From: Penelope pileata
Taxonomy: Eukaryota > Chordata > Aves > Galliformes > Cracidae
Assembly: GCA_013396635.1 (NCBI GenBank)
Contig: WBMW01001305.1
Span: 486,811-550,810 of the forward strand
Length of the DNA stretch: 64,000 nucleotides
Direction of reading: 5' to 3'
The position numbers and the translations under genes are program-made. Positions 11,701-25,900 of the stretch are shown here, piece by piece. The notes beneath the pieces are model-generated. The model saw nothing but the letters and a program-made list of their open reading frames with translations, was not told the origin of the DNA and did no database searches. The number at the start of each line of letters is the position of its first letter. Position 1 is the stretch's first letter.

Positions 11701-14700
11701 TTTTCTGAGCACTGCAGAAAATCTTGACCAGGTTTTGGAATGTTAAACAATTCTGAATTGTTTTTTCCCCGATTTGTTGTTCAGTGTTTGTATGTTTTCA
11801 GCTGTAGATATTTTGTTTCCTTCTCAGTGTGCTTCTTCCCAAGATGCACCTACTTAATGAGCTTTGCAGCAGTTTTGTTGGCTTTTCTGCAGAAAGAGCG
11901 CTAGTAACTCTAAGATACCCTTCACTTGGCTTTAAAGTAGGCTTTCTGCAAAGAGGAGAGATGGGAGTTACATTTATTGTAATATATAGCATAAGATCCT
12001 GTCAAAGGCACGAGTACTTGAGTTTTCTTAGTCTCAAGCTTCTGAAAAAGCTGTAGAGTAGCTTGATTTTAATGATGGAGGTAAGTTGACATTTCTGAAA
12101 TAATCTTGTGGAAATAACTAAGCTACTGCTGAATCCAGTTGGAAGATGCATCAATTAGTTGCTGTATGAGCAGTTTGAATATGAATCTCTGCCCGATTCT
12201 GCAAGAATATGCAGGAACTTTATGCTATGAGTAAAATTCTCAGAGTCTGCATTTGAAGCTGACAGTGATGGTCCCTGTAGATGCGTGACCAGTTGATGTA
12301 TTGCTAGCAGTTAAAATTTTGGGGGAGTAAAAACTCATATTCTTTATCAGAGGTTTGAAATGCATCTTTGCGATTTGACGTGTTTCTACAACAGTGAAAA
12401 TGCATCTGAAATTGGCTGCTTTGATAAGTTGATCAGTAGCCTTTCTCTTTGATGATGGTACTTCTTGATACTCTTCATGCTTCTTCGTTGATCAGCTGCA
12501 TCCATGGGATTCTTTGTGATTTTGTTACTCTTCTCCCCAAATATCGTCAAAATGTCTACTGTGGAAATGCCTCAAAGTTTGCATGCTTTGCTACCAATGG
12601 CCTTTAATGACTGTGATTAGGAATAAACATGCAATTGTGGTATGCAGCTACAGTTACTATACTGAAGTCAGGAGGAGTAGATGGAAATGCCCAGGAGTTT
12701 GCTTAGAAACAAGGCACTAGGAGGCTGCTTTTTTGAGGCTGTTAGTACATGCAAGGATGTGAAGCATGAGTCATGGAAGGTGCTTGTTTTGTTTTGTGAG
12801 ATTTTTTTTGGTGGTGGTGTTTTCTTGGTTGGAGTCTCTGTTTTGAAGCAGTTGGCATGCCTGTCAGAAAATACATACATTTCCATGTGTAACAGTATAG
12901 TAACGCAGTTTGATGTAGAAGTTGTTTTTATACCGGTAGTTAATATTGAATTTCATGATAATTAATGCTAAAATTTTATTCACCAAGCATTTTCTGGATT
13001 CAGCATATTATTTAAAATGCATTAAGTTATTCAAATTTATGCAGTGGTTACTGCACAAATCTAAAGAAAGATGGAGATCTGTAGATACTTGAAATTATCA
13101 CAAGATTCTCAAATGTGTTTTAAATGACTTGTTACCAATAGTCTTACAATTCCTGAAATATATCATGTAAAATATTGAAATGATTCAAAGTAACAGCCTT
13201 TCCTATAGTTCTTGAGTGCATCTTGATTTCCAGAATAGCATTATGTGTGATTTTCTTAGTCTAATAAGATATTCCCCACAATTATTTGTGTTTCATTAAA
13301 TTGTTTTGCTAAAGAGATGTTGATATTCTTTGTTGGTATCTCGTGCACATGATTTGAAATTTAATTAGCTTAAATTTATTATTTACAGTTTCAATTTTCA
13401 ATTTCAACTTAAGTGTATTGCCGTATATATTCAACAGTTCTGCTGCAAAATGAAATAAGCATATACTTAGCTTGCTGCACAGATACATGGGCACAGGTGG
13501 ACATCTTGGTAGTGTGCACCACGCAGTGAAACACATGGCACTACACAACATGGGGCAAAGAGCACGCAGTTTGAATTAGAAGTCATTTTATGGATACCTT
13601 GTAAATTTGTGCCTGTTCAAATATGGGCTGTAATTTCTGAAATGGGTGTACGTGTTTTAATATTGAACATTTGTGATACGTGCATAACTCTAATGCAGTT
13701 GTCCTTACTTTGTGGAAAGAGGTAGTATTGTATAAACCTGTTTATGTCAATATTTTAATAATTTATCTTTATAACTGCATTTTCTCTATATTTATAGTAA
13801 CATTGGCACCCTGTGTACAGAAGATAGAATCAGTGCTGAAAGGAAACTTGCATCCATCTGGAAGCAATAAACTTTTCTAAAAGACTGCACAGTGTTACTT
13901 AATCCTGTGATTTCTTACTGTGAGTGAAATTAAGGTCTGGTTCAGTTGTGTCACATCATATTGGTATCAAATCTTTCGTGAGAGCTTTGCCACAGTGTTA
14001 AGCTACAAACAAAATTGATGAAAGTCTGAGAACATAATTTCCTCAGTCACAGGATTATGCATCACTGTAAATGTAGCCAATTCCCTCTACAAACAGGAAT
14101 AGTAATACCAGAAAGCTTTCAAAATGCAGTACTCTAGAAGCTTTCTTTTTGTGAAGGACTCATTTGTATACTGGGTAACTGAGTATACCTTAAATTTTGC
14201 ATTCTGTTCTAAGCAATTATTTTTTTGTAATACACATATCTCACGTTTTGTAAAATATATTTTTTAAAATATGCCAAAACTATTTTGCAAAGTTAATTAA
14301 ACAAATATGAACAGGTTCACTAAAAGCAAGGGGAAAAAGTGTATTATAAAGATCATCTAACAAAATTCTTTTTTTTTTTTTTCTGCCTTTCTTTTAAGTC
14401 TCTTAAGTGTGGTCTACATGAATAATATGGAATTCATTCATCCCTGAAGGCAAAGTGGTGTAGTTTTACATTCTTCCTATTCCTATGGGGCAAGTGAGCT
14501 GAAGAGCATTGGGGGTAAGGGAAGGTTTTGTGCTTGTCAGAGGATTCTGGTGGTGCTGCTACCATGTCCTACCCTTGGGCAAGTGTCAGAGGTGCAGGCG
14601 GGCAGGCACAAAGGATGGCTGAGTTTATGAAGAAAGCTCCTAGAAAAATAGGAGAGATGAGTTTGAAACCAAATCACGTAGCTGTTAATCAGAGAGTTAA

Positions 14701-17700
14701 TGGATGAGCTTATCGAGCAGCTAATAGCTATGCTTCTGTACCTAAAAGCATGAATTGCCAATATCAATAGCTTATGGAAAAGAATTGTCTAGTGTTTAGA
14801 GCGGAATGTTCTTTTTTTTTCCTGAGGAAAATGTTGTCTTGAAAATCTTTCCAGAAAAGATGAAAATTCAGGTGTTTGAGGCATGTTGAGGTTCCTGAAC
14901 ATGAGACACTGATCTCTCTTTCAGTTAGTTCCCTTAGATGATAGTGGTGCTGTTGGTCTGTGTAAAACTATCAGTTTTGTCTGATGGCTGTGTCTGCCAA
15001 GGCTGTACAAAAGGGTGAAAGCCACTGATGTTCCACTGTTGTTGCATGGATGTTTGCCACACAACTCCTACTTATTACAGAAAAGGCCCTGGAGTTTCAG
15101 GCACTTTGTAAAAAATTAGACATTATGTGAGCCATACTCTTAATGTAAAATGTAGAGCTTTCTGTAATAAATTTATTTTCAGTGACCTCTTTCTTAATGT
15201 GATGTTAATGAGAAAATGTAACTATTAAAAAACAAAGACTTCCATGCCTCCTGTCAAATATGTTAGGTTTGGGATCTCTCTCTGCCTTTCTTCTTTTTGG
15301 CTAACCCTGTTCTGTGAACCCTGTTCGCAACTTGTAAAACTATGAGTCAAGGAAAGAAGGCTGGGACTCTGGCCTCTGCTTCTTGGACTGTTTTATAGTA
15401 AACTAATTGCACTAAAATACCATGGGAGGGACTTGCAGAGGTAAAGACTAAAAAGCTTTTCAGGTGACTATGCTAATGCATTATGTAAATAATATTCTTT
15501 CCTAACCTTTTCACTTATAGGGCCATTATGCCTGTACATATCTACAGGAATGTACTTCTGGACAAATACATAAATAAACTGTTTCATAGAGGTGAATTAC
15601 CCAGTTGTTACTATGCATTTCAGCCATGTTTCCTTCTTTGAGATGGCTTCACTAAGTGGGAATAGTGAATAATTGTCATGATGCCTTTTGCTGCTCTATT
15701 ATTGAAATAGTTTGTAATTTTTTATCCAGCAAAACTAAGTTAATGTGCTATTATAGGCTGTTAAAGTGAAATTTTATTCTGAGTCTCCTATATATATATT
15801 ATTTAAATTAAAAAGATGCAAATAGAGTTCTAAAAAATCACGAGAAACCGCTGCACATCTTTCCCAGTTCTCACTGACTTGTGTTCCTCTGTCTTTGTGT
15901 GAGCTTTGAGGAGTTAGCAATTTGAAGTAAACACGCATAGCACCTTGGTCAAGCCATGTTGACTTCCTGCTGATAGAAGGAGACAGTTCCGGCCCTTCTT
16001 TCTTCCTCTCTGTGTATTTTCTTACACTTTGAACCATCTCTGGTTTTGTAGAACTTGTGTTTAACTGACTGTATTAACCAACTTGTCAGAAGATTAAACC
16101 AGCAAAAAAATAAAGTGTACAGTCTGTGGTACTCTAGGGAGTTGAATCAATTCAGCTTGGTTTTGCCAAGTGCCAGACCCAACACAAAGGAAAGGGCTGG
16201 AATACACAGACGTGGTAGGTGCCTGTATTGGAAGAGGGATTAGCAGCAAGGTGTTGTATTGACTTGGCAAAATGCATCACTTCACCCTCAGATTCTCTAA
16301 AGGAGAACGAAAATCGGTTGTATTCCTGTCAGATGTTTTTAAGCTCAGTTTTCTGCCCTGAAGGATTACAGCTGTTGCTGCCAGTAAATAGCGGCATCAA
16401 AATATGACAGTTGTGGTTGCACCTCACTTTTTATTGTCCATCTCTGGAGGAACTGAGATGCGTCTCTCCTGTCCTTTGTAGTACTTCCTGAGCTTCTTGC
16501 CATCCTCTAGGAGGTCATCACAAACAGCCTGGAAAACATTTTTCTAGAGTAGGGTTTTGGTTGAGTTATGCACCTCTTATAACATCATTTAAAAGGAGTG
16601 GAGTAGTGGAAAAAGTGATCTTCAAAGGAAAAACCCAAACCAGCCCCTCTCCAGCCTGGCCCTTCTCTCACCTTCTCTCCAGCTCACTGGTTGGCATTCT
16701 GGCCAAGCAGTGAAGTTCTGCTTTCTCTGCTTATGGGAGACAGTAAGAGACATAGCATCAATTTTTTCCCCAAGGTCTTGCGCGACCTATCTTTTTGAAG
16801 CAGAAAACATCTGAACATTCAGATGTTCTGAAAATAGTTTTTCTGTCTTATATTTAAAGTGTTTTAATGAATACTGAATAGTCTGACGAGCTATACAGTG
16901 ATTCTCATCTCTTTTGGAAAGAATGATCACACTTGCTCCTTTGTAGTTCTCATTGCTAGTCCTTCTTAATCAAAGTTGTTTCTGAAAACTCTGGAGTGGT
17001 TTCATGAAACAGTGACATACCACTTTACTGCACTTTCTAATGGGAAAAAAGGACTTGAATTTCTAGTTGCTTTCTTATTTACATTAGGCGTGATTTAAAA
17101 TCATTGTTTAAAAAAAAATTGCTGAGCCTGTATTTGTAAATATCGTCAAAACTGATTCAATGTTTCATTCTGTTTGGTTCGTTTTTGTTTTTATATTAAT
17201 GTAGTTATATTCTATTATATATCTGGAATGGTTATCCTGAAAATAGTGTTCATGCTGTGTAAGATCTACAATAACTACTGTTGTTCGCTGTATTTTCTTT
17301 GGTATAGCCTTGATGGATTTTATTTCTAATTATCTATTATGTCATACTGTACTCACGAGCAAGGGAGTATAACCCATTTTTCCTTATTTCCAAATCTTGT
17401 GCTGGAACTATACACCCACCTTGCTTGTGCATTTCTCTGTTTTCAATGTACTCCAGATATTTGTTAGAGGAGTTATGTCCTCAGATATCACTTGTAGACG
17501 TTGGGCCTTTACTGTAGGACAACAGTTCAATGAATGTTTTATTGTCGAAGTGTTTATATTTTAATAACAAACTTCTGCAAATGATTCTATTTTCTGTAGT
17601 AGTTTTTTCTTTGTGTATATTTTGATCAATTTTGCTGTAAACATGAGATAATCTATTTTTTAAAGCTTAATAAATTAAAATTGTTTAGTATTTACAGTTA

Positions 17701-19424
17701 AACTGTATTTGAGTGCATCAGTATCTCACCCTTTGATTTAGCTTAGTGTGGTGTATTTAGAAAATTTTTTATTGAATAAGAGATTAGATTATTGTAAATA
17801 GGAAAAATGTAGCATAGTCTCTCTCTCTCTTTCTCTCTTTTTTTAAATCAGTAATAGGATAAATCGAGGCATAAAACTTCCTAGAAATTCATATATCAGG
17901 CAGGCTTTTTTTCATGCTGTATTTGGGGGGAAAAAAAAGTGGACATGTGCAGAAACTGTGAGTACAATTAGCGTCAAGCAGATAAATCCAACTCTAATCC
18001 TGTTTACGCTCTACATCAGACAGATGTGCTGAGATTGATTTAGACAAGCTCTTGGCTTATAGTAAATTTTTTTTTTAAGTACCATATATTCTGTTTTTGT
18101 TAGGTCTTTGTTTAATGTTAAGTGCTGCTAGTTTTACTCTTCCTAACGCCTGTAACCTACTTTATACAGGTTCCCTCTCAGCTCTCATGATGACAGGGCA
18201 GCCTGGTAGAAGAGATTATCTTTATTCCTTGTAATTAAATTGACTTTTTTTTTCAGAAGATACAACAATGGGAAGTGGGTACTGAATTAAATAAATAGCA
18301 TGATATCTAATAGATGTATACTTAAATCTCTTGCAAGAACAGATGGTACCCAATATCTTTCTAAGTAATGTGAGAGGACAGTTAATGTCCTGAAACGGCT
18401 AGCAATAACCAATGTGATACTATCGTACTGATATTTTTTTTGAAATTTAAAAAAGTGTTTAATCCAATATATACTTTATTTATAAAGCAAACTTGCTTGT
18501 TATTACATACTAGAGATATTTTATAAATATAGCTTGACTTAAATTTTCATCTGAGTTGTTTTATAGAATTTTACCATATTTGAAATTATCTTATTTTCAC
18601 TAAAAATAGAAGATAAAAAAATTGTAGGATATCCCTAAGGCCTTGTATGCAGAGTTCTTTTCTATGTCAGTAAAAATTGGCTGTCCCAATCCTACTAGCT
18701 TGTTTGATATTTCCTCTGCAACTTAAAATTTGAGGATTACGCTTTTGTACTATACTGTTTCTGAAAGCTTAATGCTGCCTAGTGTGAATGTATTATTTTA
18801 ATTATCTAAAGTTTCAACATGCACCTAAGCAGCACAAGACTTCAACAAATACAGAAGAAGAGGAAGGTTTGCAAGCAAATACAAGTCTTGTTGAAAAGAC
18901 AAAATGAGACAGACCTTGCCAATTTATGACTAGTTTTCATTTTATGCAAGCTAGTAGCAAAAAGAGTATTTTAGCAGGCCTTAATTTTACTTTTTTTTTG
19001 TACAGGACAAATAGACTAGTGTTTGCCATGCATTTATGAGTTGTACGTATAACATTAGTGTAACAGAATTTGTGATATCTCAGCAAAGCTAATAGTTTAA
19101 TCAAAAATGCTGTTTAATTTAAAATATTTAAAAAGCAAATCCATTCAGCATGTTTATATTGGGCTGGGTGACTAAATGCTGTGGCTTTGTTGCTGCAGCA
19201 GTTGTCAATATATTTTGTCTTCATTTACTCAATTTCCTAAAATGTTGAGTATGTGCTGGAATTTTCAGTAGATTGTGTGTCTGAGAGCAAGTGTTTCTGG
19301 AAGAAGAAAGATGAGCAGACCCCTCTCAATGCTGTTTAAAAAGTTAAGATGGGTCTCAAATAAGCATATTAAATTATATATATATATGTATAGCTCAACA
19401 TAAGGGATTCAGGAAGTATCTAAG
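5721..19424 (+). other. CERKL intron 1, distal part: no gene seen
   Basis: The stretch is AT-rich with scattered homopolymer runs, including A21 followed by G8 at 8635-8663 and a CT-rich microsatellite near 17820-17840. There is a moderately GC-rich patch at about 9600-9740. No exon, RNA gene or recognisable mobile element could be supported before the CR1 fragment at 19425. Confidence 0.5.
8635..8663. repeat. Compound homopurine tract A21-G8
   Basis: Twenty-one A residues (8635-8655) run directly into eight G residues (8656-8663). The tract also creates an artificial polyphenylalanine stretch in a reverse-strand reading frame that is not a gene. Confidence 0.9.
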
Positions 19425-19533
19425 ACTGGATTGGGTTCTGAGCATCCTGATCTAGCTGTAGGTGTCCCTGTTCATTGCAGGGGAGATGGGCCAGATGGGC
19501 TTTGAAGGTCTCTTCAAACTTGAGTGATTCTAT
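19425..19533 (+). mobile_element. CR1 LINE 3'-end fragment
   Basis: The sequence resembles the 3' end of avian CR1: it passes from CCTGATCTAGCTGTAGGTGT through GGGGAGATGGGCCAGATGG to the near-terminal TGATTCTAT. The copy is 5'-truncated and diverged. It lies about 130 bp upstream of CERKL exon 2, in the same orientation as the gene. Confidence 0.8.
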
Positions 19534-19662
19534 CAACAAGTGAAGCTAGAGATGAAGCCATAACAGTAATTATTTTTGTTGGTGATGGTGTTTTGTTTTC
19601 TTTTTTTAGATAGTTACTCCTAGTCAACTCACAGTTGGTAACATTTCTTTCTCCCCCTACAG

Positions 19663-19905
19663 GTGATTCCAGTATGGTTTTACAGGTCAAAGAAGAGATT
19701 ATTGAAATGAAGGATGTATTTTCAGTAAAACTGAAACGTCGCCGTTTTGCAGGACAGAAGAAAGGTGGTACTTTGTTGGGTATCACTATTTTTAAATGCT
19801 TGCGTAAAGAAGAAAATAAACTAACAGACTGTGCTATCCATTTAAATAACTTCAGTGAAGATCATTGTCATTTGTGGTTTAGACATCTAAAGGAAATTTT
19901 GAATG
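19663..19905 (+). CDS. CERKL: CERKL exon 2
   Basis: The exon follows the acceptor CTCCCCCTACAG and precedes the donor GTAAGC. It is 243 nt, phase 1 at both ends, and its first two bases complete a Gly codon begun in exon 1. It encodes the N-terminal PH-like region with MKDVFSVKLKRRR, containing the basic KLKRR motif reported as a nuclear localisation signal in human CERKL, then GTLLGIT and the conserved NFSEDHCHLWFRHLKEIL. Confidence 0.96.
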
Positions 19906-22900
19906 GTAAGCACTTAATCAGAGTTGATTCAACTCAGACTTGTTTCTATTGGTAATGCATAAGATTGAATGAAGCTTAGAAATTAAATGCAAAGATATAA
20001 GTGGTGTTAGAAAATGCTTACTACTGACATTCTGCATGGTGAAGTCCACAATTTATGGAAGCGACAATGACCAATGCATCTGCAGAAAAAGATGCTGCTT
20101 TTGCATCTGATGCTATTTTTTGGAAGAGTTCAAACACTGCAAATAAGTAGCTGATTGTATTCTAATCGAAGAGTCTTCTGAGAAGTCTGTTTATTAAAGA
20201 AATAAAATTTCACTTGGAATTGCAGCACTCCTAGTGGTACTGCAGTTATTGCAGCCCTGGGGACTTCAGAGACTGCCCAGAACTTGTTTAAGATCTCCCC
20301 CTTGAGACCTGCAGATTCTTAGAAGCTAGCAGGAGAGGCTTTTCCTCTTCATAAATTCACAGGTGGAAGTGCTCTTAAAGGCTCTGTAGGACTCTTATTG
20401 TATTATTTGGTACAAAGTGTATTGACACTTGCTAGTGACAAAAGGCAATTCTTCATTTTATAATTATCATTCTGTGTTTACCTAGGCCAATAATACTTTC
20501 AGGACGCTTTTGTTCACCTGTGATAGTTGTATTTTTCATGAAAGCTTAATCAAGTTTAAGAAGTAAATATTCACTGTTTGGAGATGTGTGGGGGATGGAA
20601 ACGACGACTCAAAACAAAAACAAGCCAAAGCCTTTCGCTGTAATTTAATACCATCAATTTTGGGAAGACACAAAGTGTAGTGTACTCGTAATTTAAAACA
20701 AAACAAAAAAATACAGACCAAACTCTGATTTATCTCCAAAACGTGTCTCTGTTTACTGACCATAGCAAATGAGTTTCTTTATTACAGAAGAAAAACAATC
20801 CATCTTATAATAGACTATTAAAACTCCAGCTGAATTGTTAATACTGAGCCAGATGAGAGAATTCAAATCTTACACATCTGTACTGTTTGTAACAGCACTT
20901 ACCATGGTGATTTGTGGTGTACTTCTTTTAAAGTTACTTTGTCAAAAACAGATGTTAGAGAAAGTAAAATAAGGTGTGCAATAAGGGTGCATAGTTACCC
21001 TGTATATGGTATGCTTTGGATTTTTAAAACAAAACGATGCATTAAAATGTGCCTTCCCTTGCTCCTTTTGAAGGGCCTTATCACTTAATATCTAAATTTG
21101 CAGAAGTGCCAAGATTCTTGCAGATCTCCAGCTACCCATAAAGGCAAGGACATTTGCATAAGGAGCAAATGTCTGTTTTGTTCCCAGATTACCCTCCATC
21201 CATCAGGAGCAGTGATACCATATGTTCACAGGAAAAAAAAGCAGCAGTATCTCTTGCTCAGGTTGCCTTGACTTCGAGGTGCAGTCTGTTTTATAGCTTT
21301 GTAATCGGAAGCCACCTGAACCTGAAAAAAGCATTCTGTGCAGTGTTGCTCTTTCTGGTTCTTCCTTCAGCTTTGGTCTGTCTCCAGAAGTCAAACCTTG
21401 TGCAGATTTTTCTCAATGTCCAATCAATACATTCCCCCCCCCCTTTTTTTTTTCTTCAGGAGTAACATCAGGATTCAGTGTGTGTCCGAGGGAAATAACC
21501 AAACACAGACCTCATGATGTCATTTAGTAAAGTAACAGTAAACATCGTTGCAAATTCTGTAATTGTAGTTTTCCACGCTTTTAGATGTTGAAGACTGAGT
21601 AGGCCTTCAAACTGTCTTTCTATGCTGAAAATCAGCAAATTGGCAGCAGCATTTCCACAGTCAGAGTGACAGAGACACATTATCAGCAGTTCAAACAATG
21701 ATGGTATGCTAACAATATAATTCAGGAAAAAACTTCTGATTTAAAACGTGCCAAGCATTGGCAGGAAGGTCCCACTAAGATGCAAATCTTAACTAGAAGT
21801 ATGAAATGCAGATAAGTTCTGCTGATTCTTTGGTAATTAAGATCACAAAAGGTGTGTTAATATATCTGCTTCAAGTGGTGACAGATTTTCCTAGCTTTAA
21901 CCACAGTTTATTTTTGTAACAGCGCTGGGGACATCTTCATTGATGAACTCAAACTGATTCTTTTTTTGTTTGTTTGTTTCATTATGGTCTGCAGGACAAA
22001 ATTCTAATTCCATCCTTCCAAAATAGTCTATCTTCAAGTGTGTATTTCTTTTTTTCTAATGTGTCTTGTCAGAAAGTAAGTTTTCATTAAGTGGCGAATC
22101 ACTTTCTTGAAGGACTTTATTGCTTTCAGGCCAGAGCAAATTAAAAGCAGGTGATTTATCAAAGTAGTGTCTGTGTGCTTGGGTATGGCTGTCAGTAAAT
22201 ATGTATTTTCATTTGTTGCAATGGTTAAAAGTTAGTAAGAGGTATGTCTCCCACAACTAAAACAAGTGCATTTTCTGCTTGTTTACCTTACTCTTTTTCA
22301 GATTTTTTAAGTGTTGTTCATTAATTAATCATCAACAGTTGCAAGTTTATCAGAGATTAGTTTTTGTCTGGAGATTTGTTCCAGTGAAGTCTTTTTTTTG
22401 TTTGTTTTGTCTTTTTTTTTTTTTTTTTAAATACAACGTATACAATTTTCTTTTTACTATGCGTTTTGTGTCTGATGTGAATGTTTCTGGTATGCTTATT
22501 CCTTTAATGAGTAGTCTCTATAATGAGTAGCCTTGGTTGCTTTCAATTTCTGTTCTCAGTACTTCAGTGTAACGTCTAGCTAGGCTCTGATCTTTCATGA
22601 AGCCTGCCGTGGTGTAGGTGAGCACACGTACACTGTGGTTGTTTTCAGTTTGGTTTCAGTGGCTGTTACAGCTCTCTGTATGTGTGTGCAACAGGGTAAC
22701 AAGCTCGTGCTACTGTCTTCCCACTTGTAAGTAAATTCTTATTTTCTAGGTAGCAGTGCTGTTGTCATTCCTGAAAGATATTAAGAGCTTGCTCAGTGAT
22801 TAAAGACAACGATGATCTGTGCATCGCGTATTTGTTAAACTGATGTGAAATGACCGCTGCCAACTTAAAGCACGCACCTGTGGAGCCCAGGCTGCTGCAA

Positions 22901-25900
22901 AGTCCCAAATGGCAGCTTAGACAGTTCCTACTATGGTGCTGGTCTCATGGCAGATCTACTGTATCCTGACTCGCAGTGATTTCCACCTATACTTCACATC
23001 TTCTTGTACTGGGCTTATGAGCATGTGCTGTAGACGCTATGTAAGTGGAATTGTCTGATTAACTTTGAATCCTCTCTGCATGCAAGTGCCCAAGGCAGGG
23101 CTACTTAAAGAGTTATGACAGCCCTGGAGGTGGGAGAAAATGGATAATTAGCAATACTTACCCATTTTGTTTTTCGAACTTTTTTAGCTGCAATGAGACT
23201 TATTCTCATTAGCAGTTAATTTGAAAGTTTCACTTAAAAACTCTAAGTTAACAGAAGACAGTAAGTACTGTTAAGAATAAAAGATGAAGTAGCTAAAAAT
23301 GCATGAAGTGCATTTTATTTTTATGTTTTATTGTGTAGTATCTCTCTCGCACTGGGATTTGATATAAATGTCTGAAACTTCATGCATGAAGTTTTAATTA
23401 AACCATTAATGTTAAACATTAACTTTGCTTAGTTAATATTAACAGTGGTGTCTCCATAGTTACATTAACAAATCTGTTTCATATTAGTTTTCCTCATGTA
23501 TAATATTCTTACCGTTGTATAAAGTATTTATAAATGCATGCAATAATGGCATGATTCCAGGCCCTTAACTTTTGTAACATAAACCCATTTCCATAAAACT
23601 AGGGATGGAAAGCAGCACAGATGTGTGTCTGAGCATAGCGTCTCTGCTGCCCTCCGAGCCTTTGTTTTCAGAGCACCCTGATTGACCTACCACCCTTCAT
23701 GGTTCACTGATTCACTTGATAGATCAAGTTTAAACTAGTGCATATTAGCACATTTGTTAGTACTAGAGGAACAGTTGGCCTTCCTGCTTTAGGCTGCTGG
23801 TTCGTTTCAAATGGAGCAGCTATAGAGAACAATAACAGAACACCAGTTAGGACAGCGCCAAAAGGCTGACAGACTGAAAGCAGTTGCAGGCTGTAGTAAA
23901 TAAGATCAATTCATTCACAATGTTGTTTAAAGAAAATTAAAAGATGATAATTACTTAAAAATACTTTTAAAGAAGTTTCACTATATAATTGTGTGAAAAT
24001 GTCATCTTTGACTATTATTGGATTTTCTTTCATTAAAACTAGTCATTTGTTACAACATGCCTATTGCACACTAGGAATGATAGCTAATAATTTTTGTCAT
24101 GATCTGCCATTCTTGTGTGTTGGCAATCATTTGGTAGAGTACCATCTCGGCTCAAATGCCTTTTGTGAAATGAAATGAGCACAGAATTGGTCTTCCATCA
24201 AGAGCCTTTGGAATGCACCTTATTTACTCGTGTCCGTTTCATATAGTCCTGCTCTGCTCTTTTGGTGGTAAAATAAATGTAGATATTGCTCCGTATTCTC
24301 AAAATGATTTTTATAAGAACTCATAAGCAGGCATTTGAAGGTTTTTCTCTCAGAGGTTTTTCCAAGTTACCAATTGTGGCACATGACAGAGAGCTCATTG
24401 GCATACTATTTATAGGAGAAAAAATTTGTTGCCTTACTCCTAAACTGTCTATGTGTTTTTTTCTATCACTTAAATACGAGAGAGAGAGAAGTTCCTGTGA
24501 CTAGCAAGATTGAGAAGTTCCTGCTTTCTCATTTTCTTTATTGTGGATTTTTGTATTTCTTGGAGAGAAATAAAGCAGGCCAGTGACTTCAAATGGAACA
24601 CCAGTGATCAGAGTGACTAGAGTTGAAAGTGTTTAACATACCATGTAAGTTGGCATGAACGGGGAACCTGTCTCTGCTTAAGTGCTGTTTTATTTCATGG
24701 GCACAATGTGGCATGTGTCTGGAGGACGTACTTCTTTGTGGAGATGCTAAGGCCTCTGATTGAAGACATTTGGGATTCATCAGACGTTGAGGATGCATCA
24801 GGAATAAACTGCCCCAGTAAATTCTCTTTGGTATCTTTAAGAAATCTTTTAAGGTGTACTAACACAAACTGGATAAAGTACTAATTTTTATCTCTAGATT
24901 CTTTGATGTGTTCACATTTGTCAAAGAACAATCTGTGGGAATTTTATAGTCGTAATATTTTTCTGGTCTCATGGAATACTTTCCCTTCGATGCTAAAACA
25001 GTATTTAGCTATAATTTATGTCAGGAATTGTTCCTGTTCATTTGTTGAGGTGTAGAATAAGAGGGAAACAGCTTCAGGAAGTACCAGCCAGCACTTTTAA
25101 GGTTCATGTGGCTGTAAAAATTGAAGTAATGCTCTTTATGGTGCTGGAAAATGCTTTCGCTCTTGGTTCCTTTTGGAGTTGAGGCCAGCTGCTAATATTT
25201 TTCCTGAATGTTGAAAGCAGCATACTTATCAGACCTAGCTTTCTTTTGGCCGAGAAAGCAGTAATCTGGCCTGATGCTAAAGGGAAATTGAGAATTTATA
25301 AATGAATTATTTGGGGTTGGACTTGATGATCTCTCGAGGTCCCTTCCAACCCCTACAATTCTGTGGTTCTGTGATTCTGTGAATATAAAATTGTTGAAAT
25401 CATACATTTCAAGTAACAATCCAAAATACCCAGCAGTATTGCGTGCCACCACTTGCTTTTTATAGCAAATCAACTGAATCAAGGTAATGTAATTCTAGAA
25501 AAGAGAACTTGAAAAATGGTGTTATTGTGTTTTCTTTTTAATATGAATTATTTACTAATCAGCAAAAAAGCGTATTGCAGATAATAAAGTTACTTCCACA
25601 GAAGAAACTTCATTGACTCAATGTGTGGAATCTGGTACTCTTTGCATAACAGTGTTTTTTAGTGTTGTTTGTTCAGAGTTCAAGTTACTTTGGAAATGTA
25701 AATGTAACGTCAAAAAATAGAACGAACAATAATTCCCAGATTTCTGAATGGATATTACAATATTACCTGTCTTTGCATGTTTTCTCACCTTTTACAAGAT
25801 GAATTGTTTGATTTGTAATCCCACAAAACAAAAGTATTGAATTATGCTACCAGTTTTGTTAGGCCTTATTGTCATGTGCCTGCTGGTAGTGTTTCATATT

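Noticed and set aside
13856..13890. AATAAA with nearby sequence resembling a 3' end
   Set aside because: No coding sequence ends nearby, and in AT-rich intron this hexamer is frequent by chance.
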